Source of the DNA: Nitrospira sp.
Lineage (GTDB): Bacteria; Nitrospirota; Nitrospiria; Nitrospirales; Nitrospiraceae
Assembly (NCBI GenBank): GCA_005116955.1
Contig: SWDI01000003.1
Coordinates: forward strand, 1 to 64,000
Direction of reading: 5' to 3'
Length of the DNA stretch: 64,000 bases
A program made the position numbers and the translations under genes. Of the stretch, positions 1 to 7,909 are shown in pieces. The notes beneath the pieces were generated by a model that worked only from the letters and a program-made list of their open reading frames with translations, was not told the origin of the DNA and searched no databases. Within the stretch, counting starts at the first letter, position 1. Every line of letters begins with the position of its first letter.

Positions 1-160
1 AGAGGGCATCGTGCCTGCGCTCGAAAGCGCGCATGCCATCGCAGAAGTCGTCAAGTTAGCGCCAAAGCTCAAGAAGTCGCAGCTCATCATCGCCAACCTT
101 TCTGGTCGAGGCGACAAGGACGTGCAGCAGGTTGCGAAGATGCGAGGGGTGGAGCTATGA
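1..160 (+). CDS. trpB: Tryptophan synthase beta chain, C-terminal fragment (cut by window edge)
   Basis: The reading frame enters at base 2 and gives 52 residues ending at the TGA at 158-160. The sequence begins [12 protein letters not shown] and contains [12 protein letters not shown], which is the conserved tail of the PLP-dependent beta subunit (the SGRGDKD phosphate-binding and C-terminal region). The enzyme condenses indole with serine to make tryptophan in the cytoplasm. Its stop overlaps the trpA start as ATGA, so the two are translationally coupled, as is usual for trpBA. Only the C-terminus is visible, so nothing can be said about the rest of the protein. Confidence 0.95.
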   Translation, partial: EGIVPALESAHAIAEVVKLAPKLKKSQLIIANLSGRGDKDVQQVAKMRGVEL

Positions 161-960
161 GCGGACGATTGGAAACCACATTTCAGCGATTGCGTGACAA
201 GAAAGAGAAAGCGCTTATCGCGTATCTTATGGCGGGTGACCCTGGGTTGGCTGAAACAGAACAGCTGGTCGTCGCCTTAGAACAGGCAGGGGCCGATATT
301 ATTGAGCTGGGCGTGCCTTTCTCGGACCCGATTGCGGACGGGCCGGTGATTCAACAGGCTGCCGAACGGGGGTTGAAGAGCGGCACAACACTGCGGAAAA
401 TCCTGGCTTCAGTGACCTCGCTCAGGAAGCAGACGAACATTCCCATCGTGTTGATGCTGTACTGCAACTCCATCCACGCCATGGGCTGTGAGCAGTTTTG
501 CAAGGCTGCATCGGCGGCCGGAGTGGATGGATTGATTGTTCCCGATATGCCGCCGGATGAAGCGGGTTTGCTCAAGGGCCCGGCCGATGCAGTAGGCCTG
601 CCGCTCATTTTTCTCCTGGCACCGACCAGCACGCCAAGCCGGCGAAAGCTTGTGGCGGAAGAATCGCACGGGTTTGTCTATTCCGTCTCGTTAACCGGCA
701 TTACTGGGGCGAAACTCAGCAATGTGACGGACATCCAACAGAATGTGAAGAAGCTCAAGAAAGTCTCCGCATCGCCTGTCGCCGTCGGCTTCGGCGTGGC
801 AACGCCGGAGGACGCAGCCCGAGTCTCAAAGATCGCGGATGGCGTGATTGTCGGCAGCGCCATCGTCAAACGGATCGCGTCTCACCAGAAAGATCCCAAG
901 ATGGTCAGCCATGTTGCCGAGTTTGTCCGATCGCTCAAAACGGCGATGGCGTCGGTCTAG
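157..960 (+). CDS. trpA: Tryptophan synthase alpha chain
   Basis: This 267-residue protein has the family's usual length. It converts indole-3-glycerol phosphate to indole and glyceraldehyde-3-phosphate, passing indole to TrpB in the alpha2beta2 complex. Visible motifs are MAGDPGL near residue 25, the signature [17 protein letters not shown] with the catalytic Glu and Asp around residues 50-61, VPDMPPDEA in the middle, and the phosphate-binding [11 protein letters not shown] and GVIVGSAIV near the C-terminus. The ATG overlaps the trpB stop. A GC-rich hairpin follows 17 bases after the stop, so this is probably the last gene of its operon. Confidence 0.97.
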   Translation: MSGRLETTFQRLRDKKEKALIAYLMAGDPGLAETEQLVVALEQAGADIIELGVPFSDPIADGPVIQQAAERGLKSGTTLRKILASVTSLRKQTNIPIVLMLYCNSIHAMGCEQFCKAASAAGVDGLIVPDMPPDEAGLLKGPADAVGLPLIFLLAPTSTPSRRKLVAEESHGFVYSVSLTGITGAKLSNVTDIQQNVKKLKKVSASPVAVGFGVATPEDAARVSKIADGVIVGSAIVKRIASHQKDPKMVSHVAEFVRSLKTAMASV

Positions 961-976
961 CCAACTGCTAGGGGTA

Positions 977-993
977 GGCCTCGCGTCGAGGCC
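977..993 (+). terminator. GC-rich hairpin behind trpA
   Basis: GGCCTCG at 977-983 pairs perfectly with CGAGGCC at 987-993 around a three-base loop, starting 17 bases after the trpA stop. No T-tract follows, so it is either a weak terminator or a 3' end stabiliser rather than a classical intrinsic terminator. Confidence 0.4.
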
Positions 994-1011
994 GGAGGCT
1001 GATACAAGAAA

Positions 1012-1024
1012 CAAGATCTGACCC
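1012..1024. repeat. Solo end of the REP-transposase element (inverted copy)
   Basis: CAAGATCTGACCC at 1012-1024 is the exact reverse complement of GGGTCAGATCTTG at 1430-1442, which lies just ahead of the Y1 transposase gene. Degenerate versions of both ends flank the transposase relic at 5062-5224. The 1012 copy is therefore probably the right-hand end of an element whose body has been lost. Confidence 0.6.
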
Positions 1025-1147
1025 TAATTGCTCTAATTCTCGCTTCCTGCGGTTTCACACCGTCCGCGTATTGCCTATCTAAGCCCAAGTTTATCGATCT
1101 GCAGGTTTTGTGCGTCCATATTCATGGACTAGTTGGATAAATGCCAG

Positions 1148-1423
1148 TCACGGTGTCGTTGCCTTATCGTCAAAGCGAACCATACGAGCTACACTGGGCT
1201 TCCCATGGCAGTCCACATAAAACATCATATAGTACGCAGGTGGAATGTTCGCCTTCTTCGCATCTGGTGTCAGAAATGTGATTTCGTTTTTTGTTTCTTG
1301 CACTTCATCAAATGGTAGATCAATAAACTGTTGTCCGTTTTGCCATCCGTGTGTGGCGGAGGACAGTTTGATTAGTACTAAGGAACTCTTTTGATCCTTG
1401 TCACAGGTAGGGGGCAGTTCCAT
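1148..1423 (-). pseudogene. Galactose-oxidase-like C-terminal (DUF1929, E-set) fragment
   Basis: A 91-codon open frame matches the C-terminal early-set domain that closes galactose oxidase/kelch-type copper oxidase proteins. The recognisable core is LVLIKLSSATHGW, then QFIDLPF, then IPPAYYMMFYVD and PSVARMVRF, in the order and spacing of DUF1929 (strand, THxxxxxQ loop, PPxYYMLF, PSVA). The seven-bladed propeller that should precede it is missing. The frame begins exactly at the edge of the transposase element, whose terminal sequence supplies an in-frame TGA just upstream. I read it as the tail of a gene truncated by the element rather than a working small protein. The family match is by eye. 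Confidence 0.65.
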
Positions 1424-1429
1424 AACGTG

Positions 1430-1442
1430 GGGTCAGATCTTG
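1430..1442. repeat. Left terminal sequence of the Y1 transposase element
   Basis: GGGTCAGATCTTG lies 33 bases ahead of the transposase start and is the perfect 13-base inverse of the copy at 1012-1024. A variant (GGGGCAGATCTTG) sits at the corresponding place in the relic near 5064. The position and recurrence suggest that it is the element end recognised by the transposase. Confidence 0.6.
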
Positions 1443-1475
1443 CCTCTTGTATGACTGCTGAGCTAGACTCCACCC

Positions 1476-2333
1476 ATGGCTCGACCACTCCGCCTCGAAT
1501 TTCCCGGCGCGCTCTATCACGTCACCGCTCGTGGGAATACTCGGCAAGACATCTTTCTCGATGACGAGGACCGACAGCAGTTTCTCGCGGTGCTGACACG
1601 CGTGGTCTCCCGGTTTCATCTCCTGTTGCACGCCTATTGCCTGATGGACAATCACTTCCACTTGGTGGTGGAAACGCCGGAGGCCAATCTGTCTAAAGCC
1701 ATGCGCCAGCTCAACGGCGTCTATACCCAAGCCTTCAATCGTCGCCATCAGCGTGTTGGTCATGTCTTGCAAGGCCGCTTCAAGGCGATCATCGTAGACC
1801 GGGATAGCTATCTGCTGGAGCTCTGTCGGTATGTGGTGCTCAATCCGGTGCGCGCCAAACAGACCCGCAAAGCCGACACCTATCCGTGGTCCAGCTATCG
1901 TGCGACCGCTGGCCTCGCTCCCACACCCCCCTATCTGACAATCGACTGGCTGCTGTCTCAGTTTGGGCTGCAGCGTGCAGCCGCTCAACGGAAGTACCAG
2001 GCGTTTGTGGCGGAGGGAATCGGCCAGGGCTCACCGTGGGAGGAGGTGCGAGGCCAAGTGCTGCTTGGGAGTGAGCAGTTTGTCGAACGGTTCGCGCCTG
2101 GACTGCAAGACAAGCGGCTCTTGAAAGAGATTCCTCGACGACAGCGCTTTGCCGCCCGGCCGACGCTGAGCCAACTCTTTGGAGCCAAGACTCGGACTGA
2201 CCGGGTGCAGCGGAATGAGGCGATTCGTCGGGCGCATCTCGACCACGGCTATAGCCTCTCGGAGATCGGTCGTGCCGTGGGCTTGCACTATGCGACGATC
2301 AGCCGCATTGCGAATCCTCCAGATGCTGTTTGA
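1476..2333 (+). CDS. REP-associated (Y1/HUH) tyrosine transposase
   Basis: This 285-residue protein belongs to the Y1_Tnp/RAYT branch of IS200/IS605-type single-strand transposases. It opens with the typical MARPLRLEFPGALYHVTARGN. The HUH pair is in DNHFHLVVE near residue 61, and the likely catalytic tyrosine is in RYVVLNPVRA near residue 112. The C-terminal part carries an added helix-turn-helix-like segment (SLSEIGRAVGLHYATISRI). Such enzymes cut single-stranded DNA at REP-like hairpins. All motifs are intact, so it may be active. The gene is alone, with terminal repeats only clear on its left side. A partial second copy lies at 5081-5187. Confidence 0.9.
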   Translation: MARPLRLEFPGALYHVTARGNTRQDIFLDDEDRQQFLAVLTRVVSRFHLLLHAYCLMDNHFHLVVETPEANLSKAMRQLNGVYTQAFNRRHQRVGHVLQGRFKAIIVDRDSYLLELCRYVVLNPVRAKQTRKADTYPWSSYRATAGLAPTPPYLTIDWLLSQFGLQRAAAQRKYQAFVAEGIGQGSPWEEVRGQVLLGSEQFVERFAPGLQDKRLLKEIPRRQRFAARPTLSQLFGAKTRTDRVQRNEAIRRAHLDHGYSLSEIGRAVGLHYATISRIANPPDAV

Positions 2334-2626
2334 CGCACACGATAAGAGCTGTGTTCAACGTGCTCCATAAGACTTCCCCTCGGTTTTTATAAAAGATGTC
2401 CTCATTGTGGTCTTGTGAGTCTCTCGCCCCGTCCTTCGTAATGGTGGTCTGAAACACCATGCGCTGATGGTCGAGAAAGACCATCTTCTGATTCCGTGCA
2501 CTGCAATTGCCACCCGAATACCTCTCGCTAACTTTTCTCGCAATGCTTTGGTCATTTGGGTTTTGTTGCTACAGTAACGAAATTGCGAGATCCGGTGTAC
2601 CCTCTTTCTAGGATTCATCTACAGGC
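2334..2626. other. Intergenic region between transposase and cydA
   Basis: This 293-base stretch has short minus-strand open frames, but none shows a recognisable domain or ribosome-binding site. It presumably holds the right end of the transposase element and the cydA promoter. I could not identify either with confidence. No tRNA-like or riboswitch-like fold was seen. Confidence 0.4.
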
Positions 2627-3985
2627 ATGAACAGTGCGCTCCTCTACGATCGGCTTCAATTTGCCTTTACTGCCACCTTCCACTACCTCTTTCCGCAGTT
2701 AACGATGGGGCTGGCCTTGCTGCTGCTCTACTTGCGCAGCCGAGTATTGCTCACGGGCGATGAACATTATGAGGAAGTGGCGGACTTTTGGACGAAGATC
2801 TTCGCCCTCAATTTCGGCTTCGGCGTCGTCACTGGGATCCCGCTCGAATTTCAGTTCGGGACCAACTGGGCGCGATTTTCCAACTATGCGGGAGGCGTAA
2901 TCGGGCAAACACTGGCTATGGAAGGGGTCTTCGCCTTTTTCCTGGAATCTTCATTTCTTGGCCTCTTGCTGTTTCGGAAGCGATTCAGCCGCCGGGTGCA
3001 ATGGGTTGCCACTCTCATGCTCTTTCTCGGTACCTGGTTGTCGGGCTACTTCATCTTGGCCACGAATGCCTGGATGCAGCACCCCGTTGCCTATCAGGTA
3101 GCAGCTGATGGTCGGGTGTTCGTCACCAGCCTGAGCGGGCTGCTTACGAACCCGTGGCTCTTCTGGCAATTCGCGCACACCATGACAGCGACGGTTGTCA
3201 CGGCGTCCTGTGTAGTTGCTGCGATCGGTGCGTATTACTTGTTATGCGGTCAGTATCTGCCCCATGCAAAAACGTTTCTCCGCACCGGTGTCGTCTCCGC
3301 CGCGATCGCATCCGGACTGATGGTCTTCCCCACGGGGCACGGCAATGCTCACCAGGTGTTCCAATATCAACCGGTCAAGGGGGCAGCGTTTGAGGGGCTT
3401 TTTACGACGGAGCGAGAGGCCGGTCTCTATCTGGTGGGGCAACCCAATCTTGAAACGATGACCATCGACAACCCGATTGAGATTCCTGGAGCGCTCAGTT
3501 TTCTCGTGTACAAAGACCTCTATGCCAAAGTAAAGGGGCTTGATGCGTTTCCCCGTAACGAGTGGCCGGATAATCTTCCGCTCCTCTACTATGCGTACCA
3601 TGTTATGGCGGGTTTGGGGACGCTGTTCGCCCTCCTCTTTGGCGTGGCCCTTCTCGCTCTGTGGCGGGGCTGGTTGTTCAATATGAGATGGCTGCTGTGG
3701 TGGCTGATGTTGTGTGCCCCGTTCCCTTACATTGCCACCTCTGCTGGGTGGATGACGGCTGAGCTGGGACGGCAACCCTGGCTTGTCTATGGCTTATTGC
3801 GTACATCGGAAGGCACCTCGCCGCTCGTGCATTCGGGGAATGCCCTCTTTACCTTGATCGGGTTTTTGGGATTATATCTGCTGCTCGGTGTGCTGTTTGT
3901 CTTGCTTGTCAGCAAAATCATTCGACAGGGGCCTGCCTCGACTGACGTGCCGGTAATGTCCGCTCATCATGGAGCAGGCGCGTAA
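2627..3985 (+). CDS. cydA: Cytochrome bd ubiquinol oxidase subunit I
   Basis: CydA carries the haems and the quinol site of the bd-type terminal oxidase in the cytoplasmic membrane and reduces O2 to water. Key residues fall almost at E. coli numbering: His19 (FHYLFPQ), Glu99 and Glu107 (AMEG, FLESSF), His184 (QFAHTM), and Met376 followed by GRQPW. In the quinol loop Lys251 and Glu256 (KGAAFE) are kept. At 452 residues it has the short Q-loop form. It is followed directly by cydB with a one-base TAATG overlap. All functional residues are present, so this is a canonical oxidase rather than one of the divergent bd-like proteins. The high O2 affinity is inferred from the family. Confidence 0.96.
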   Translation: MNSALLYDRLQFAFTATFHYLFPQLTMGLALLLLYLRSRVLLTGDEHYEEVADFWTKIFALNFGFGVVTGIPLEFQFGTNWARFSNYAGGVIGQTLAMEGVFAFFLESSFLGLLLFRKRFSRRVQWVATLMLFLGTWLSGYFILATNAWMQHPVAYQVAADGRVFVTSLSGLLTNPWLFWQFAHTMTATVVTASCVVAAIGAYYLLCGQYLPHAKTFLRTGVVSAAIASGLMVFPTGHGNAHQVFQYQPVKGAAFEGLFTTEREAGLYLVGQPNLETMTIDNPIEIPGALSFLVYKDLYAKVKGLDAFPRNEWPDNLPLLYYAYHVMAGLGTLFALLFGVALLALWRGWLFNMRWLLWWLMLCAPFPYIATSAGWMTAELGRQPWLVYGLLRTSEGTSPLVHSGNALFTLIGFLGLYLLLGVLFVLLVSKIIRQGPASTDVPVMSAHHGAGA

Positions 3986-5022
3986 TGGAAATGGCGTGGT
4001 TTGTCATTGTTACCGTGATGTTGGCCATGTATGTGGTCTTGGATGGATTTGATTTCGGCGTCGGCATGGTCTATCCGTTCGTTGCTCATACTGAAGCGGA
4101 TCGGCAAACGGTGCGTGCCTCAATCGGTCCGGTGTGGAACGCGAATGAGGTGTGGTTGATCGCGGCCGGCGGCGTGCTGTTTTTCGCCTATCCCAAGGCC
4201 TACGCGGCTGGATTCAGCGGCTTCTATCTCGCGCTCATCCTTGTCTTGTGGCTGCTCATCTTTCGCGGTCTGGCGTTGGAACTGCGGGAACAGGTTGACC
4301 ATGTGTTGTGGCGGCAGGCATGGGATACAGCCTTTACGACCTCCAGTGTGCTCCTGGCAGTGGTCTTCGGCACGGCGCTGGGCAATTTAATTCGTGGGGT
4401 GCCTCTCAATCGAGACGGGTATTTCTTTGTTCCACTCTGGACTGACTTTCAGCCTGGAGCGGCGCCAGGGATTCTTGATTGGTTCACCATGCTGCTGGGA
4501 CTGAGCTGTACGGTGATCCTGGCGTTCCATGGAGCCAACTACCTTGTCATGAAAACCGAAGGCCTCCTGTATCAACGGACCGTCTCGGCCGCCCGGATCC
4601 TCGGGTGGATGTCGGCAGGGTATACAGTATTGACCGTGATTGCTGTGCCTCTGGTTCAGCCTAGCTTGGCTCTCAACTTTTCCAGGAATCCCGTGGTGTA
4701 CCTTGCACCCTTGATCGGGGTCATCGCTCTGGGGTACAGCTTGTATTTCAGGATCCGTGGGCGTGACACTTCTGCGTTTCTTGCTTCCAGTGTGTTTATC
4801 TTTCTGATGCTTGTCAGTGTGATGTTTGGCATGTATCCGAACATCTTGGTCTCAACGACTGACCAAGCACTCAGCCTTACTGTGTATAATGCAGCTACCG
4901 ATTCCTATGGGTTAACCGCTGGGATTAGCTGGTTTGTGGGTGGGTTCCTGCTCATTCTGACCTACCAGATCTATCTCTATTCCCAGTTTTGGGGAAAGAC
5001 TCGGGCGGACGACGCGCATTGA
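3985..5022 (+). CDS. cydB: Cytochrome bd ubiquinol oxidase subunit II
   Basis: This 345-residue polytopic membrane protein pairs with CydA in the bd oxidase. It starts with a hydrophobic helix and the hallmark VLDGFDFGVGM, followed by GPVWNANEVWLIAAGG, both strongly conserved in CydB. About eight further hydrophobic segments follow. The start codon overlaps the cydA stop, so the pair is one translational unit. No CydX-like small peptide was found behind it. The next 40 bases lead straight into transposon debris. Confidence 0.95.
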   Translation: MEMAWFVIVTVMLAMYVVLDGFDFGVGMVYPFVAHTEADRQTVRASIGPVWNANEVWLIAAGGVLFFAYPKAYAAGFSGFYLALILVLWLLIFRGLALELREQVDHVLWRQAWDTAFTTSSVLLAVVFGTALGNLIRGVPLNRDGYFFVPLWTDFQPGAAPGILDWFTMLLGLSCTVILAFHGANYLVMKTEGLLYQRTVSAARILGWMSAGYTVLTVIAVPLVQPSLALNFSRNPVVYLAPLIGVIALGYSLYFRIRGRDTSAFLASSVFIFLMLVSVMFGMYPNILVSTTDQALSLTVYNAATDSYGLTAGISWFVGGFLLILTYQIYLYSQFWGKTRADDAH

Positions 5023-5061
5023 TTGCGCGGCACGCTCCGTTCCGCTCACGTGTTATAGGAA

Positions 5062-5224
5062 TAGGGGCAGATCTTGCTCCTGGGAGTAAGCAGTTTGTCG
5101 AACGGCTGGCCACGGCTATAGTCTCTCAGAGATCGGCCGTGCCGTGGGCTTGCATTCTGCGACCATCAGCCGTCTTGCGAATCCCCGAGACAGTGGTTGA
5201 CATGCACAACCAGGTCTGACTCTC
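5062..5224 (+). pseudogene. Internally deleted relic of the Y1 transposase element
   Basis: Bases 5081-5104 match 2067-2090 of the intact transposase gene (coding GS-QFVER), and 5110-5187 match 2243-2321 (the terminal helix-turn-helix). About 150 bases between them are deleted and the two parts are in different frames. The relic has a variant left end (GGGGCAGATCTTG, 5064-5076) and a degenerate right end (ACCAGGTCTGACTC, 5209-5222), so it looks like a short non-autonomous derivative. It cannot encode a functional enzyme. Confidence 0.75.
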
Positions 5225-5309
5225 GATCTTTTTCTGCTTGTGTGTTCTCAGGAATGAGTTCGAACCACGAGAAAGGATCTGAGCGAAGGCTTGGGACTGG
5301 TCCACATGG

Positions 5310-5843
5310 TTATTCGCGATCCGGTCCTATTGAGCGAGGAGGCCCATCTCGATGTGCCCGAGGGTCGACTGGTAGATCTCCCCGATCATGGTGCATCTTG
5401 CGTTGATTCTTTTTGTCCTTGTGGCGGCTTCCCCGACGATGTTGACGATCGGCTTGAAGGTTCTGTCGATCATGCCGGACTTTCTGATCGTCGTGACGAA
5501 GGTGTCGCTGATCTGGATGAAGTTGTGCCTCATTGACTTGGTCCCGTGTTTTCTGCCGAAATTGTTGCCCGTCTCGACGAAGTACGTCTTTGTCCTGCTG
5601 GAGATCCTGACGGTCCGTCCGGGTATCCTGTATGTTGGGAGGGAGGTCTCGGTGCTCATCACCTAACTCACGAGGATATCCACGAAGGTCCGACTTATTT
5701 TTCGGTATCTCGCGCCACAGGTGTCGCGGCTCCGGGGCTCCCTTACTCAATTCTGTCTCGGGGAAGACGGCCTGGGCTGGGCTCGATCCGCTAGTGAGCA
5801 GGGCTATGGCTATACTCACCTGCATGGCTTTTGGGTACCTCAT
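5310..5843 (-). CDS. Secreted Asp/Arg/His-rich repeat protein of unknown function
   Basis: The 177-residue product has a signal peptide of about 25 residues (MRYPKAMQVSIAIALLTSG, then AQA). The mature part is extremely hydrophilic, with a loose periodicity of the type DRQDLQQDKDVLRRD, recurring as RHLRHDDQKVRHDRQNLQ. This pattern suggests a long charged alpha-helix or coiled coil rather than a globular enzyme. A GAGGGAG ribosome-binding site sits seven bases before the ATG, which supports this strand over the competing open frames. The final third becomes rich in His and Lys (HKDKKNQRKMHHDR), so metal or polyanion binding is possible but not shown. No domain was recognised. Confidence 0.6.
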   Translation of the reverse strand: MRYPKAMQVSIAIALLTSGSSPAQAVFPETELSKGAPEPRHLWREIPKNKSDLRGYPRELGDEHRDLPPNIQDTRTDRQDLQQDKDVLRRDGQQFRQKTRDQVNEAQLHPDQRHLRHDDQKVRHDRQNLQADRQHRRGSRHKDKKNQRKMHHDRGDLPVDPRAHRDGPPRSIGPDRE

Positions 5844-6025
5844 GGTTGCTCCCTCTCATTGGATCGTGACCTGCTTTTTGATGTGTTCCCGATCTTTGTA
5901 ACTATAACGATTGCCTTCTGGCTTGTCGTGGTCGGTGACAGAGTTAGATGGATTGGGCAGTAAGGCCAATCCAACGTGCAGGAATTTTTATCTCAGGCGT
6001 TTGGTTGCTGGTAGAGTGGTGGGAA

Positions 6026-6631
6026 TCAGCGCTTGGTCTGGGGAGGCATGTACTTGATCATCTCGTCGGCGAGTTCTTTTGCGATTTCTTTCAGACTCGG
6101 CTTAATGAACATATAGCTATTGGAACGTTCATGGCGCGCTTTCCAGACCGTGGTGCCGGTTGTGGCGTCGATCAGACGGAGGCTTAGCCCCACTCGCCCG
6201 ACATTATCTCCTTCCTTTCGTACATATTCCCAGGAGTTGATGCGTACTACCAAGAAGGAGTCTACGCTGAGCGCTTTCCCGAGCTTGATAGCGGAATCCT
6301 TATCAGATTGGCCGGTCATCTCCAAACGGGAGAAGTAAAACACGAGCGAGTCAAATGCTTCTTTCGAGGCCTGGAAGATATCGGTCACGTTTTCGGGCGA
6401 GACGACCCGTTCGATATTTCCCTGTCGATTCAGGGCGACGGCCAAGACTTCTTGAATGTCTTCCCGGGCGCTGTCGTATTGGCTGGCCATCGGCGGTAAT
6501 ACGGCGATGGCCTGCGGTCGAAATACCTTAGCACCTGGGCCTTCCCACACTTCCTGTAATCCGCCGCAGCCTCCGAGCAGCGCGAGGAGGGTCATCATGG
6601 ATATGATATGGACAGATGATCGAGTCAGCAT
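6026..6631 (-). CDS. Putative lipoprotein, CsgG/GNA1162-like
   Basis: This 201-residue protein has a hydrophobic leader ending in a lipobox (LALLGGCGG, Cys near residue 22), so it is probably anchored in the outer membrane. The body contains IAVLPPMASQYDSARED and later VDSFLVVRINSW and GLSLRLIDATTGTTVWKARHE. That layout (an IAVLPP strand, then 'attribute converted to work' strands near the end) is seen in CsgG-, LpoB- and GNA1162-like lipoproteins. It lies 15 bases downstream of the beta-barrel gene on the same strand, so the two probably form an operon. The exact family and role are uncertain. Confidence 0.65.
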   Translation of the reverse strand: MLTRSSVHIISMMTLLALLGGCGGLQEVWEGPGAKVFRPQAIAVLPPMASQYDSAREDIQEVLAVALNRQGNIERVVSPENVTDIFQASKEAFDSLVFYFSRLEMTGQSDKDSAIKLGKALSVDSFLVVRINSWEYVRKEGDNVGRVGLSLRLIDATTGTTVWKARHERSNSYMFIKPSLKEIAKELADEMIKYMPPQTKR

Positions 6632-6646
6632 AGGCCTAGTATACCA

Positions 6647-7792
6647 TTAGAATGTGACTGAAATAGAAGCGGAAACCAGGGCACCCTTTTCCCTGAAGTC
6701 ATACCCGCCTCCGGCATCGGCACGAAAGTTAAACCATCGGATGCCTAGCCCCGCCGTGGGGACAAAGGGGGTGGATGCATCCTGCATGTTCTTGAAGGTC
6801 CCGATCCTAAACGAGAGAAATTCCGACAAGATCGTCTGTTCGAGTCCTAAGCTTAGGAGCTGGCTTTTCACCCCCGGGACGAAGGTCTTGTTCGAGATTG
6901 CATCGACATCGGCCGACAACGTGAGAGAAGAGTATGGATTGATTGCGAAGCCGAATCGGACCTGTGGCTCCAGCTTTAACTCGCCTCCACCGGCAGCATC
7001 AAAGGTCGGCTTGTTGAGGTCTTTGGCGATGACGGCAAATCGAATCCAGGAAGATGGGCGATAGATGGCTCCGAGGTCTATGCCATAGGTCGTTGAGATA
7101 TTGGGTTTTCCAAAATGATCGGTTGTGCTGACACCGCTCCCACCAGTGAGGTCTGTAGAACCGTTGTACGCAGCACCCTGGATGACCTTTGCCGTGATGC
7201 CAATTGAGAAAGTTTTGTCTGAAAAGGCATAGGCATAGGAAAAGGCCAACTGCCTGGCTTCGAGACCGCGAAGAGCCATCTGGCCCGCCACGGTGATGGG
7301 AGTTCCCGGTCCACCTGGTTGCGAGGCTTGTACCGGGGTTGAGACGAACCCACCGCCGGTTGCCACATCAGACACGTTGAATCCGAACGCATGTTCGCCA
7401 AGATGTCCTTTAACGTACAGACCGGCCGAGCCGTTGACCGAGACCGTTGCGCCTGGCTGATTGATGCGATCAGCGATGCTCTGGCCTTTTGCCAAATTGC
7501 CCGGTGAGGTATCGCTGGTCGTGAAGTTCTCCAGATCATGAAGCGCATCGCCCAGGCCGCGGCGATCGATCGCCAATCCTCCTCCCTGGACGCGGACATC
7601 AACAGTCTGGGTCATGGCCAAGCCGGCGGGGTTCCAGTAGGTGGCGAGGGCATTGGTCGTCACGGCGACTCCAGCGCCTCCCATCCCCATCGCTCGAGGG
7701 CCCACGATCACAAATTCGGCTGTCGAGCCGTAGGAAGGCCAGGCTGAGGCCAGCAGCAGAATGGCCATTCGGAGCCATGGCGAGCAGCGCAT
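6647..7792 (-). CDS. Outer-membrane beta-barrel protein, TraF/UPF0164 (PorV-like) type
   Basis: A 381-residue protein with a signal peptide (MRCSPWLRMAILLLASAWPS). The mature start GPRAMGMGGAGVAVTTNALATYWNPAGLA is the signature of FadL/TraF-like barrel proteins with an N-terminal plug. The rest alternates short amphipathic strands and ends in an aromatic residue (ASISVTF), as barrel proteins do for BAM recognition. I chose the ATG at 7790-7792 because GAGGATCTGAC precedes it, whereas the upstream ATG at 7810 has no ribosome-binding site. The cargo, if it is a transporter, cannot be read from the sequence. The gene leads into the lipoprotein gene at 6026-6631. Confidence 0.75.
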   Translation of the reverse strand: MRCSPWLRMAILLLASAWPSYGSTAEFVIVGPRAMGMGGAGVAVTTNALATYWNPAGLAMTQTVDVRVQGGGLAIDRRGLGDALHDLENFTTSDTSPGNLAKGQSIADRINQPGATVSVNGSAGLYVKGHLGEHAFGFNVSDVATGGGFVSTPVQASQPGGPGTPITVAGQMALRGLEARQLAFSYAYAFSDKTFSIGITAKVIQGAAYNGSTDLTGGSGVSTTDHFGKPNISTTYGIDLGAIYRPSSWIRFAVIAKDLNKPTFDAAGGGELKLEPQVRFGFAINPYSSLTLSADVDAISNKTFVPGVKSQLLSLGLEQTILSEFLSFRIGTFKNMQDASTPFVPTAGLGIRWFNFRADAGGGYDFREKGALVSASISVTF

Positions 7793-7868
7793 GTCAGATC
7801 CTCGAATCAATCAGCGGTCTTGCGAGTCTAGAGAAGGAATGATTGTTCGTCAAGAAATCACGGTCTGT

Positions 7869-7895
7869 TCACCCGTTAGGAAAACGCGCGGGTGA
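7869..7895 (-). terminator. Possible terminator behind lolD
   Basis: TCACCCG (7869-7875) pairs with CGGGTGA (7889-7895) around a 13-base loop, 15 bases past the lolD stop and ahead of the barrel gene. There is no T-run after the stem on the minus strand, so the call is weak. Confidence 0.3.
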
Positions 7896-7909
7896 GGCGG
7901 TGCAAGGGA

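Noticed and set aside
2355-2618. Minus-strand 87-codon open frame between the transposase and cydA
   Set aside because: No start signal, no domain, low-complexity basic composition; probably a chance frame in element debris.
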